This document shows positions 11,201 through 22,676 of a stretch of 60,000 nt of DNA, one piece after another. The translations under genes were made by a program, and so were the position numbers. Numbering within the stretch: the stretch's first letter is position 1; each line of letters begins with the position of its first letter. Source of the stretch: Cryptomeria japonica (lineage: Eukaryota; Streptophyta; Pinopsida; Cupressales; Cupressaceae); assembly GCF_030272615.1 (NCBI RefSeq), contig NC_081407.1:439857213-439917212 (forward strand). The letters are read 5' to 3'. Under the pieces are notes generated by a model. It had not been told where the DNA came from, searched no databases, and saw nothing but the letters and a program-made list of their open reading frames with translations.

Positions 11201-12391
11201 TTCATTCCTTATTTCATCTTCCTTGACCAACTCCCCACTGTCCACAACTAACTTGTTAATCCTGTTGGCTGCTTTATGTTTGATGGTTGACATATGGAAG
11301 AATTTTGTATTCCTGTCTCCTTCTTTTAGCCACATGCATCTTGATCTCTGCTTCCAGAACATTTCCTCTTTAGTAATAATGTCATGGTATTTCTTAAGAA
11401 TCTCATTCTCCTTAGCAATAGAAATAGTACTGAAACCATCCTTCTGGATCTGGTCCTATATTTCTTTAAGGTTTTCCTAAATTTTACTCTTAGCCTCAAA
11501 TATATTCCCAAAGCTATTCTTATTCCATATTCGAATGTTGTCCTTCACACTTTTGAGCTTCTTAACAACTTTGAACATTGTCGTTTCCTCAACTTGGATA
11601 CTCCACCATTTTTGAATATATTTTTTAATGTCGGGGTGAAGAGTCCACATTTTTTCAAATCTAAAGGGATAGTTTTTTCTTCTATTGATCAGATCAGCAT
11701 TGAAAGTGATTGGAAAGTGATCAGAACCAACCCGAATATGTGCAGACAAAGAACAAAAATACTAACTGTACCAATCATCAGAAATTAGAGCTCGGTCAAG
11801 GCGCACTTGAATAAGGTCATTACCATTTCTTCTATTAATCCAAGTGAAATTACAACCCTATATCTCCAAATCATTAAGAGCTAAGGAATAAATAAAATCC
11901 ATAAGGGCCATCCTACTTTCTAGCTGAGGAGGACTGCCTCCAAATTTTTCCTCCTCTTTCAAAGGCATATTGAAATCCCCCATAACCATCCAGCTTAGAT
12001 TTTTGAAACTTTCCCTAGCCTATCTAATCCTTTTCCAAAAAGAGTTTCTAGCCTTTAAGGTATTAGGAGCATAAATGTTTGTGAGAACCCATGAAAAACC
12101 ATCTTTAAGATGCTCAAATTTAATACAAGAAAAATTACTTTCTTGAATAATGACCTGGCCTTTAACAGTGTTGAGATTCCAGATGGTTGCAATGCCTTCA
12201 GAAGCACCCTCAGAACTTCCCCCACTAATATTACCATTTTTGAAGAACTTCATAGATCCAACTCTTTCTCTACTCATTTTGGTTTCTTGAATAAGAAAAA
12301 TGTCAAGATTGCTATCTCTTATCATATTCCTAATAATATCATGTTTATGGGGATTGTTTAGACCCCTTATGTTCCAAGAAATTATCTTCAT
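8201..12391 (-). pseudogene. LINE ORF2: endonuclease-reverse transcriptase-RNase H
   Basis: About 1,397 codons in a single frame with nine in-frame stops (seven TAG, two TAA) and no frameshift. Domains in order: an APE-type endonuclease (MKIISWNIRGLN start, QETK, NIYAPN, GDFN, SDHFPI) over about the first 230 residues; reverse transcriptase with 'FRPISLCN', 'KLDLSKSYDRVDW' and the catalytic box FVDDT (near 10310); an RVT-type zinc-binding region around 9250-9070; and an RNase H domain ('INFDGAAKGN', 'AEAMAAL', 'EGDSNNI', 'REANCSADWAA') at the C-terminus. This is the standard plant L1 ORF2 order. It nicks the target DNA and copies LINE RNA at the site. The stops lie at 12020, 11858, 11762, 11477, 11456, 11141, 10481, 9212 and 9113 (lowest base of each). 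Confidence 0.93.
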
Positions 12392-12589
12392 AGCTACTTA
12401 CCAATTCCCAGCTCCTTGAGAGTCTTTTGAGTTCCATCTGCTATGTTCTTGCTGGCCTCCATATCTCTAACTTTATGGTTAGAGGGTCATCCTGGGGAAG
12501 AGGAGACGTATCCCACATCAACTTGAGCTATTCTGCTGGATTTCCTAATCAGGGATGTCGAGGGTGTTGCTGCTTTCTTACTCCTGTGT

Positions 12590-14136
12590 TTAGGCTGCTT
12601 CCATTCCGTTTCTGACATAGGAGCCGCTTCCGGATTGATAAGGATTTTTGGAAATTTCATCTTCATTACCCCATTTAGGAGTTCTGGACTCAGTTGAAAT
12701 AATGTTTGTTGTTCTTGAGTTCTGATCCGAATCTGAAAGACTCAATCCCAAAATTGCACACTTTTGGGCTTCTTGAATTTCAGAACTAGGTATTGCTACT
12801 GAAGAGTCTGTCCTTTCAACTTGTGGATCTGGGATCTCACCTTCCTCAGGTTGGTAGTCTCTAGCTTCCACTGCCTTGTTTTCATATGTGTCATCAACCA
12901 CTTCATCTTTCGCATTTGGAGGATCATTCTGATCATTCAAATCCTTTTTCTGAGTTGTTTTTATGGGACTAGCTTTGGTTGTTTCATTTCTATCTGCTTC
13001 ATGTACCGTGGGACTGAAGATAGAGTTTGAGGCTTCCTTCTGTTCCCCCAAAGGAGAAAAGCGATTGGAATTTTCTTCCTTATTTTCTGTGTTTTTAACT
13101 TGCCACACCCATTTCTCTGGCACATTCTGACTTTCAATCTGAGGTTTTAACTGATTAGCCTCCGCCTTTTGCTTTTTTGGGCAAGATTTTTGCCCAATGA
13201 CCTACCTTTTTACAGTGGAAACATGCAAAAAGGAATAGTTTCATATTCTATATGTTGCTTCCAAGTCCCCAGTTTTGAAATTAGATCAATCTATTCTGGC
13301 ATATCTGCCTTAGGGGCTACTCCAACACAGAACCTTGCATGGGTTAATCTTCTTTTTGAGGCAGTGACTGGGTCTATAGAGAGTAGCTCACCAAAAGAAC
13401 TTGCTATTCCAGAGAAGATGCTTTCTGCCCAATACTCAAGAGGCAATCCTGGGAGTTTTATCCAAACTGGAACCTAGGCCAGAAGAGAACCATTCATGTT
13501 CAATTTCGGATGCCATTTTCTTAGAATCAGGGCTGTCTTTCCCACCATCCAGGGACTCCTGCACAAGATCTTAACCTTATCTTCTTTGCATGAAAAAGAG
13601 AAAGACAGAAGACCTTTGGGTAGTGCCGAGACCTCAACATTTCCTTTAAGGGCCCATTTTCGATTAACAAAGGCCCTAACAACTTCAATGTTTGGGCGCG
13701 GACCCATAAATTTCCCTACCAAGGAATTTGACATACTATTGATATTATGGTCCAAAACCTGGTCAGGGATGGAGATAGCAAACTTACCGCCAGAAGGGTC
13801 AAAAATGTTCTTAACAGGAGGAAGGGAGGATTTACCAGTTGGTCTGGTTCCAAAAAGGGAAGACCATTTTTTCCCCTCCCTCCTGTTATCTATGAGGTCA
13901 ACTAGTGGCATGGGTTCCCCATTGGACCCTTCCCTTAGATGCCCAGAAGAATCCGTTGTCACGACAAACAGAGTACCATCGGACTGTGAGTCAGCAACAA
14001 GAACTGGGAAGTCCGAGGGCTTATCCTTATCGTCAATAGGACCAATGCCATTGATCTGGCCTCTCTCACCATTGGAACCAGGGTTCCCGCCTTGCTGGAA
14101 ATTTGAATTTTGAGCTCCCGCTCCCGCTCCTCCCAT
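12590..14136 (-). pseudogene. LINE ORF1: DUF4283 / zinc-knuckle nucleic-acid-binding protein
   Basis: I place the start at 14136 (MGGAGAGAQNSN), because the longer upstream reading crosses into the TSD and host flank. A Gly/Asn-rich N-terminus is followed by a DUF4283-like RNA-binding fold (about 13780-13290, 'GPRPNIEVVRAFVNRKW', 'PVWIKLPGLPLEYW'). A degenerate CCHC knuckle (around 13185-13240, C-K-K-V-G-H-W-A-K, final Cys lost) comes next, then a charged low-complexity tail (13123-12590). Two in-frame TAGs and at least one frameshift near the knuckle break it. The role is packaging of LINE RNA. ORF2 starts about 200 bp downstream. Confidence 0.85.
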
Positions 14137-14141
14137 GTTGC

Positions 14142-14160
14142 AGACTGTCTTATCAATGTT
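14142..14160. repeat. Right target-site duplication of the LINE
   Basis: Exact 19-bp copy of 6085-6103. The 5' end of the LINE is at 14141. Confidence 0.85.
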
Positions 14161-14288
14161 ATGATTCTTGTGACAAGTCTTTTCATGCATGCCTTATGAC
14201 CTTTCTAATGATGTTTGGCAACTGTTCTCTGTTTCATCCTCTATCAAATTTACTATCAAATTCACTGTTGACCCCCTTTGTACTAGAT
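14161..14288. other. Short remnant of pre-insertion DNA
   Basis: About 130 bp separating the LINE from the gypsy element. No feature seen except the gypsy target duplication CTAGG that follows at 14289-14293. Confidence 0.6.
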
Positions 14289-14759
14289 CTAGGTGTATAC
14301 ACCTAAAAATGGTCTGAAGATAATTAATTAAATAAGCAATTATTTAATTAATCCTCTTCCTAATTTAATTGAATTCACTAAGCAATTTGATTAAATCCCC
14401 CCTTTCCTCTACTTATTAATAAATCTAAGGATTTATTTAATAGGTTCATTTCATAATCCCCTTTAATTAATTAATTCCCCCCATCAAATTCATTTCTTCA
14501 ATAATCCCCTAATTAATTAAAACAAATCAAATAATGAGTTGTTGAGATTAATTAGTCTTTTCCTATTATTTGAATTTTTAAATTCAAATTCTCCTAACTT
14601 CTAACCACCTAGCCTAACCCCTTCTAAACCTAACTCATTCCATCTAACCTTGGGTTTAATTAAATCCGTCCTAGCTTGCACATCCTAACCACCATGTCCC
14701 CTTTCCTTGAACACTTTGCCCTCTCATGAGCAAAGCTTTGTGACACTTGTCACTAAGTG

Positions 14760-14883
14760 TTCCCTTTTATCCAACCTCTTCTAGAAGCTTCTTGACACTT
14801 GTCACCATGGAGATGACAATGTTCCCTTTCATCCAACCTCTTCTAGAAGCTTCTTGACACTTGTCGCCATGGAGATGACATTG
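14760..14883 (+). repeat. 62-bp tandem repeat inside the LTR
   Basis: Two adjacent copies centred on 'tctagaagcttcttgacact'. The same pair is present in the 3' LTR (about 26641-26765), so it predates this insertion. Confidence 0.85.
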
Positions 14884-14993
14884 TCCCCTTTAATCCAACC
14901 TCTTTTCCAACCTCCTCCAATTTAACCACTGATATCTTCAGACTTAATCTTGATCATTGATTCCTGCCACCTCACCCCTAGCCTTGGAAATCC

Positions 14994-15002
14994 TATAAAT
15001 AG
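14994..15002 (+). promoter_or_regulatory. TATA box in the 5' LTR of gypsy element 1
   Basis: tataaatag within 'cctataaatagacccc', conserved in the 3' LTR at 26863-26871. It marks the U3/R boundary region and the element's likely Pol II start. Confidence 0.7.
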
Positions 15003-15462
15003 ACCCCATTTTGGAGTTCAAAGGATCCCATCCCGAATCCATCTCATTTGCATTTTAAGCATTGTTATTATAGGCATATGCAATCTTAGTTTATCATTTT
15101 AGCATTGTTATCATGATCAATTTTAGTTTAAATCTAGCTTATTTCTAGCTTGATTGCATCTTCATTCTAGCTTATTTTCTAGAATAATTATGAAATCATG
15201 TAGCTTAATCATGCTATCATTTCTATCTTATGCATCTTCATCATTTAAATCCTCCATTTAAGTGTAGTCAAGTCACTGGAATTTGCATAACCAGATCTGA
15301 GAGCAAAATTCATACTCGCATTTACTAGGAGGCAATATATCGATTAGCTATGGTTTTATCTTTCGTTGATTAATTTTCTAACCATTGCTTGTAATGATTT
15401 ATTGAGTGTTTTGTGTTGCAGCTATAGGTATAACAGGTACACACTTCATAGGCATGACATTT

Positions 15463-15480
15463 TGGCACCCACCATGGGGC
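15463..15480 (+). promoter_or_regulatory. Primer-binding site of gypsy element 1
   Basis: tggcacccaccatggggc, three bases after the LTR. It is not the iMet type of the copia elements. I do not assign the tRNA with confidence. Confidence 0.6.
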
Positions 15481-17529
15481 CGAAGTTATCATTTTTGGCC
15501 TCTCAAGCAACATCCACATTCATCTTTGCCAAGTTTGAATCAGAATGTCATACAAACTCATTTCTGGCATAGTACGACATGATTTGTGAGATGAAACGAT
15601 AAGAGATCCTGTGTCGTATGAGTCTTTAGGAAAATTACAGTTTCATATGAGCTCTCATCTCGACTTGTATGGTATCAGAAGGTGGCTCGTATGATCAAGT
15701 AAATTTTGTCATATGGAATTCTGCTTTTGTGTTCTGAGAGGAGATTGCATTTCACGTTTCATACTTCAATTTGATTATGACTAATGCTAATTTTGTTCTG
15801 TTTATGAGATTTTTTGCAGCCTAACTCTTTTCTGTAGGACGATTGACGAAGATACGCTTGTCAAAGACCAAATTGAAAACACATCAATGACTACTAATGG
15901 ATTTATTTTGCAGGTTGCCTATGAATTCGACTAAACTTTGTGTATTCATTAAAGTTTTCTAGGCACACTTGTCTTTTTGGGTAAAAATGAACAATCATGT
16001 ATTTTGTGTCTTTGATGATAGGTGAGTATGCTCTCACCTTTCTTAGGTGATCAGAAAGCTAGACTCATCATTTGATTTTATTAGTGCATTTATTTAGCAA
16101 GCCTGCCCTCCCGAGGAGCTAAAAACTCTTAAATCCATTAAGGCCAGTGTGAGGGGAATGACCTATGTGGGAACGGCTAACGCCAAGTAATCCAACCCAC
16201 TATAAAATAAACGTGATTTGATGAAAATCAAGTCAACGGTAGTGCTCGGGAATAGCTCTCCTCCGTACCTTTGGGTATATCAAACCTTGGTTTTCAAGGT
16301 TGGCAGACCTCTTAATTGAGTTTATACCCGACACGCTGAATGGATATCTTACTAGTTTCGGTTAAAATAGAAGCTACCTGATTCACCTCCGAAAGGGTGA
16401 TAATCTTTGTGCAAGATAGATAGTAACTCTCCCAAGACACTTGCCATATCATTCCCCCATTAGCATTTGGAGTCAGATAATATGACATTGAGAATCCATT
16501 GCGTGAGACTCAGTGGCTGTATTCTAATTAGCTATTGGGTGTGTACCTAAGCTTGCAAGAAAAGGTTTTCTCTCCTCAGCCAAATTCCTTAGGGTTTAGC
16601 ATGCTTGGATTCATTTATCATATTGCATGTCTGTTGTGTATTCATCCCTAAATTGAAAAATCAGACATCTAAAACTGGGAAACAAAAGCAAAACATCAAA
16701 ATTCACTATTCCAAATTTGGCAAAACAAACATATTTTTCATTGTCCTGTTCTTTGTCGTACGAGTCAAGTGATCTGTCGTACGAGAAATCTGTTTTGTCG
16801 TATGGTTCATAAATTTTTGTCATACAAGTCTTTGCTCTTTCAAAGGAAATTTCTAATTTGTCGTCTGGTCTTGTATCTTTTGTCGTATGGTTCATGAAAT
16901 ATTGTCGTACAATTCTCTGTGTTTACTAGTCCAAAACTGCTGCTTTGGATGAATTTTTTCATGTCTGTCATTTTGCTTGATCAGTTTACAGTATTCATAA
17001 ACATCTGTTATCTATCGCTTTGTGCTTAGATTGTCTCTTTTGTTGGCTTGGTCAAGTTATCATCCGTCAAAATCAGACTCTAGAAGATAAATACCTTAAG
17101 ATTTTCAAAGTGCTCACCCTTAACAAGTTCAAGATCTAAACATCTCAAAGTGTATTATCACCCTCTTTGGTAAACTAATCACTCAAACATGGTTTCTCAT
17201 CAGGATCAATCATCCTTTATCACGAAACTGAAATGTTTGGTTAGGATAATCTTGTCCCACATCATAGGATATATTGTTCCTACTGGACTTGGTTTTTATC
17301 AAATCACCATCATTGCACTCCTAAATCGAAGATAGAAAAACTTGCAAAGTTTTAAACACTTGAATCATCTTTTTGTGTCATATCATTCTAGCATATCTAC
17401 CTTGACAATTGATCACTTACCCAAAACAACTTTTGGACAGTCGAATTCTAGCACAATATCGAACACACGTGTATGCCCGTTCTAACTAGAGCTTAGAGAT
17501 GAAGAATCACAAAGACTAAAATCAAAACA
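15481..17529 (+). other. 2-kb untranslated leader of gypsy element 1
   Basis: No coding. Two clusters of a recurring word around 'gtcgtaYga/g' (about 15560-15720 and 16740-16920) flank a middle block. The middle block resembles the corresponding leader of gypsy element 2 (52380-52900): both have 'gaggag...gaatgacc', 'aacccac' and a 'ctataaa'-like stretch in the same order. Confidence 0.6.
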
Positions 17530-19080
17530 TTGGAAACAAATATAATCATGGAACATGAAGATGAAATACAAGTTGAAGGAGAAATAACAGAACAAAACAT
17601 CAGAGACATCAAGAAAGATCCTCAATTTGATAAATTTATGCAGAAATTGTTGGAGGAAGAAAAAGAAAAATATTTCCTAACGTTAGCCAAATCTGGTGCT
17701 ACACTTCCCCAAGATTTTGATGTAAACAAATTGACACAAAAGGAAAGTGATCCTGCTCCTAATAACGAACAATATGAGGATATCTTTGGTCTCAAAATGA
17801 ATGACATGTTAATCCCTAATAACACCAGAACCAATGAAGAAACTTACATACCCAAAAGAGATGAAGTAGAAATTCTGAATAACATTCAATCTAATGAGGA
17901 TACAAGAATGGGTAGAGATGAAACAAGAAGAGATCCAGATCCTCCTAGAATACAAAATAAAGGTTATGTGAGAACAAATCATGTTGATAATCCCATCACA
18001 ACTCTCACACAACAACTACAAACAATGCAAACACAAATTCAAGATATGCAGAGAGGAAATGTTAGAAGATACTCACTACAAGAAATCTGTCCTTATCCAT
18101 TCGGCAGAAATCTAAACATGATACCATTTCCTATAGGTTTTGAAACTCCTAGATATGAAAAATATGATGGAAGCACTGACCCTTAAGATCATATGCAAGA
18201 ATTTTGCACAATGAGTATGAAGTTTGCATGTGAAGATACCTACTTGATGAGATTATTTCCGAAAAGCTTAACTGGACTAGCTATGGAATAGTTCTCCAAA
18301 CTTCCCCTTGGAATCAGATCATTTTCAGAGTTGGTGGATAAGTTTGTTTCACAATACTCTTACAACATACAACATGAAGTAACAATGCTAGACCTATGTA
18401 ATGCCAAACAAAAGAGTGGAGAACCTTTCATGACATTTTTACAATGATGGAGACAGTTAGCTTCACGGTATCCTTGTACAGTGCCAGAATATGAAAAAAT
18501 GGACATATTCATCGATAACTTAAATGATCAAATGAGTTATTACTTAAAAATGCAAGGAAATCAAAGTTTCGGAAAAATGATCGATAATGGAATTAGAATG
18601 GAGGAAGCCATGATAAAGAAAGGTGAGTTGAAAATATACAAAGAAGGAGTCCATCCTCCTAATAACAACAACACCAATAACAACAACCACAATGATAAAC
18701 CAAAGTTTTGGAATATAAATCAAAATATCATCAACGATGGAATAATAGATAACAACAATGTGAAACCAAAACAACCGGTTTTTAATTTATCCACTCACTC
18801 AACAACGGTTCAGCAAAGTGAGTGGCTCAGCAAAACAACAATCACCAAAGAGCAACTATCAAAACTTTCTTTCAAAGACAATTTACAAACATTGGTGAAC
18901 CCCTTGGTCAGCACTAAAGACACTTCTCGTAAAAAAATTGATCACTTTACCAGAAGAAAGGAACTAAGAACCTCAAATCAAACCACCTTGGTGGAATGAT
19001 AATCATTATTGTGATTTCCATCGAAACAAGGGACATCACACAAATAGTTGTTAGAAGTGGAAACATATCATACAAGATAT
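17530..19080 (+). pseudogene. Gypsy element 1 gag
   Basis: The start at 17530 reads METNIIMEHEDE. An acidic N-terminal part is followed by the retrotransposon Gag domain (about 18060-18620, 'YPFGRNLNMIPFPIGFE', 'EKMDIFIDNLNDQMSYYLK'). An Asn-rich stretch lies near 18660-18700, and a C2HC knuckle (C-D-F-H...G-H...C, about 19010-19060) is reached only after a frameshift near 18990. In-frame stops lie at 18184 (TAA), near 18288 (TAG) and near 18445 (TGA). Gag forms the particle that packages element RNA. The copy is not functional. Confidence 0.85.
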
Positions 19081-20100
19081 GATTGATAATGGAGTAATAA
19101 CAATGGATGGACATACAACAAATGAATCTCATACAACTTTTAAAACTCCGATTCCAAACTATGAGAAAGGTGAATCATCAACAACAAACAATGGTAAGGG
19201 TAAAGCGAAGGTAAACTATGCTCATACATATGACAATGTGGTAAACGTGATTGTAGTTAAAGAAAAACAAAATCAAGAACAAGCTCATGCTATCACAAGA
19301 AGAAAAGCCAAAGTTGTTTTGCCAGGTCCAACAACAAACACATCATCCACTACCAAACAATACAACCTAGTGGAGCAATTGTAGAAAACACCCGCTCAAA
19401 TATCCATCTTAGAACTGTTAAAGCTTTCACCTACACACAAATAAATTCTAGAAAAAGCATTAATCGATACAACAGTATCCAAAGATCTTGATATCGATCA
19501 ATTCCAAACCATGGTGGGACACCTCACAACCCCTCACCGCTTATCATTCACTGAAGAAGATGACATGTCCTTACAACATCCCCACAATGCTCCTTTCCAT
19601 ATTGAAGTCCTCATTCACAAAACACGCATTAAACGTGTTCTAATAGATGGTGGAGTTGGCCTAAATATCTATTCATTGAGTCTTGTTCATGCCTTAGGAT
19701 ATTAAGAAGATGTAGTTGATGTCCGGAAAAGGATCACCATAAAAGCCTATGATGAAGAAGAACATTCCTCCAAGGGAATTGTGATATTACCCATTAGAGT
19801 GGGACCTTTGTAAAAAGACACAACATGCCAAGTTCTAGACTTGGACCTACCATACAACATACTCTTGGGAGGACCATGGATACATGACATACAGGCTATT
19901 CCATCAAAATGTCACCAGTGTGTAAAATTTCCCTACAATGGGCAGGAAATCACAATATCTGCAGATTCAAATCCATTTCAATACTGCAACAATCTAAAAA
20001 TGGCCCGAGAAGTCATTGTTCCACATAAAAGGGAGGAATCATCTTCAAGCACACAATCCAAAGAACAATAATTTGCATCAATTTTGTCAAGTATGTAAAA
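19081..20100 (+). pseudogene. Gypsy element 1 protease region
   Basis: In the frame of 19079-20071, with stops near 19384 and 19703. The aspartic protease core 'RVLIDGGVGLNIYSLS' (19630-19685) has D-G-G in place of the usual D-S/T-G, a form I recall from Tat-type elements. It is followed by 'DLPYNILLGGPWIHD' (19840-19890), the protease flap/C-terminal motif. It would cleave the Gag-Pol polyprotein. Confidence 0.8.
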
Positions 20101-21840
20101 ACAAATGTAGCTAAAAGATTGGGGGAACGGAGAATATTGGTGCAGGAGCACCTATGGAGCGCCCATGAAGACAAGGTGCACTAGGGTCACTGATAGGCCC
20201 TCATGGAGAATAAATAAGTAATGAAGTATAAAAGGCCTTTAAGGTCTTAAAACAATGTAACCATGGCTAGTAGAGCCAATAAATGCAATGAAATGTAATA
20301 GAAAGATCAAAAAGTGTAAAATTGTCAAAATTGGCAATTAGGCCTAGAAAGGGCTAAAATTGGGTTTTGAAGGGTAAAATAGGTTTATGAGGAATAAAAC
20401 ATGTCTTAAATGTTTTTAAGGTAATCTTAAGATCATTTTTGTGTGTTGGTAGAGTTAGGGGTCAAATTTGTTCATGTTGACAACTTTGTTTGTCAAATGA
20501 CAACTTTTGAGCAACTTTTATTGTCAAAAATGCAAACAAATGACAAAAATAGGTGGTTAGAGGTAGTTGGGTGGTTATGGTTTGGTATTGAAGGAAAAAA
20601 TTTATATAAAAGGTTTTAAAACAATTACATTGGGAGATATTGAGAGTGTATGGTCGAAGACAATCATTTGGAGCAATAAAATCTATATTTTTATGTGCAT
20701 TTTTTGAGTTTCAACGTGAAGAATCTGATCCTTATTGATTTTAATGCATTTGATGTTCATATCTTGAAGGTTTCTTGTTTAGGGATGATAAAGGAGTGAT
20801 TTAACCTTTCTTTGGAAGTTGTGACATTCATTTTTATTGTGTTTTATCAAAGTTCTTTGCATTTTGGTGAAAACTGCCAGAACCCTGGCTTAGGGTAACC
20901 AGTGGCTTTATAAATGTGATATATTTTGTTTTAATGATTAACCAATCCTGATTTTGGGAAGGGATGAGGGAAAGGATTTATATTACCTTTCCAAGGTGTG
21001 TGAAGGGTTCCATGAAGGATTTGGCATGTGCATGCAAGAGGTTTTTATGATTGTTGTAGTCCCAGTGGGGCAGATTGATTGTTACAGTCAATGGTGAGGC
21101 TTTGTTTGTTATGGCAGAGCATGTTAAGGCCAAGAGGGCTTAGAGGAGTGTTGGAGGGTGTGTCTAATACCTTCCCAAAGTGTTGGTGAAAGTTGAGTTC
21201 CCAAGGAAGGGCTTAAACCAATGGGTTTCCAAAGATAGCAGCAGACTATCATAGTGTGACAAAATGACAATCACATAAAATGTAGCCTGATGCGGGGGCC
21301 ATATCTCAAAGTTGAACCGTTGGATTTGTCTAAATTTTGGAAATGTTGTTTAAAATTTTTTTATTTATAATCTGACTAGAGATATTGAGTAGGTTTGAAC
21401 CAATTCAAAAGTTATATACCTCTGTGTATAGGTATATCTGAGAGGGCAGCAAGAAGGTAACTTTGGTTTTATTTAATCAAAGTGTTAAGCATTTTTGGCT
21501 TGTGCACCTAGTTTGGAGTCTAGTGGATTGTGGGGATTTCAAATGCAATGTGGGAAGAGTATAACTTGGTTTTAGGGTATGGAGAGGCTTAAGAGTCAAG
21601 TATTGATCCTTGAGTAGGGTCCAAAGATGTGAGTAGGTCACTAAAACCTTGAGAGTATAGTCTTAGGTAAACTGATGAGATGATCAATCATGATCAATAG
21701 AAGTTGGAATGGGAAGTTGGTTTCACCTAGCATGTAGAAGGATCCCCTAGATTATCACCTTGAGTAATTGAACCCTTGAGAGGTCTAGAGAAGTAGGGGA
21801 TTCCTTTGCATCAAATATTTTCTATCATGGAAAAACAAAC
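20101..21840 (+). other. Non-coding interval inside gypsy element 1, LTR-like
   Basis: About 1.7 kb without coding between protease and the pre-RT segment, where pol should be continuous. It contains an LTR-style core promoter ('tttatataaaagg' near 20600). It may be an old nested solo LTR, but I could not find matching ends or a target duplication. Confidence 0.45.
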
Positions 21841-22676
21841 AAGAGAAACTTCAAATTGAAAGGGATGAAGCAGATGTAGGTGTCGATATAGTTCACAAGT
21901 ATGCAGAACAAATGTTAGGAACTAGCCTACTTGAATTAGAATCACATTTGACTTACATGGACTTAACCGAGGACGATCAGGAACCTTTTGTGAGAAGTCA
22001 TTCTGACGAGAGTATCATTCTAGACATGGAAATACATACTAAAAGCCTTGACATCTCTATCGTGACCCCTAATATCTTTGAAACTATCCAACCTGAAGAT
22101 CCATTATCCTTAAGCTATCCTAAACCTAAGGATTGGGAAAATGAAGGACATACTGCCATTGATATCTTACCGAATGACCATGCCATATCTTTATATCTTA
22201 ATGAAATCAAACCCGCAACAAATTTCACCAGGGATTTCGCTAACATATCTTCAGGTCAAGTGGGTGTTAAATCTCCTAGTCACAAAAGTGAACATAAAGA
22301 AAACAATATCAAGTCTAATGGTGAAAACCATTTATTGGCAACATTAGATTAGGAAAAAGTAAAAATAAAGGAGGCTTCTAACAATGAAAACCTCCTCAAG
22401 GTGCCAGAAGATGGGAGATTTGACACCTTACCTGAATTTTATCAAAAGAAGTCATCTATCTTGATGGAACTAGCAGAAGAAGTTATCATTGGCACAACTG
22501 ATCTACATCCAACAATCTCTCTATCAAAACTAGCAAGGCAAAAATATTTGGAACCCTTCAAAAGGAGGCAAATCAATTTTACCTGGTCATATATAGACAT
22601 TCCAGGGTTCGATCCATATCTTACAATACATCACCCAAATATCAGTTTAGGAGCAAGCATAAAAAATGGAACATAA
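21841..22676 (+). pseudogene. Gypsy element 1 pre-RT segment
   Basis: An acidic region ('YMDLTEDDQEPFVR' etc.) followed by a stretch ending 'FTWSYIDIPGFDPYLTIHH', which is the usual lead-in to plant Tat reverse transcriptase. The coding then jumps straight to the second RNase H at about 22680, so reverse transcriptase and the first RNase H have been lost by deletion. Confidence 0.75.

Larger units (their letters stand above)
6104..14141 (-). mobile_element. L1-type LINE carrying a third ORF
   Basis: An 8-kb insertion between exact 19-bp TSDs, read on the minus strand. In order it holds ORF1 (DUF4283-type RNA-binding protein), ORF2 (endonuclease, reverse transcriptase, RNase H) and, unusually, a further ORF of about 575 codons downstream of ORF2 and before the 3' end. 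The 3' end shows no long poly(A) and reads ...tttttcaatcaatcag next to the TSD, possibly a short CAAT-type tail. The 5' end lies 5 nt before the ORF1 start, so almost all of the 5' leader is missing. ORF2 and ORF3 have no frameshift, only in-frame stops, so the copy is dead but not rearranged. Confidence 0.88.
14294..15459 (+). repeat. 5' LTR of gypsy element 1
   Basis: 1,166 bp, starts TGTATACACC, ends ggcatgaca. Near the start it has an AATTAATTAAATAA-type palindrome. It contains a 62-bp internal tandem repeat (14760-14821 and 14822-14883, unit ttccctttt...gagatgacaatg). Confidence 0.9.

Noticed and set aside
13496-14113. Plus-strand ORF of 205 codons
   Set aside because: Shadow of LINE ORF1 on the other strand. 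The minus reading has the DUF4283 signature.
18655-18700. Asn-repeat (aac)n as a separate microsatellite
   Set aside because: It lies in frame in gypsy gag and is better described as an Asn-rich stretch of that protein.
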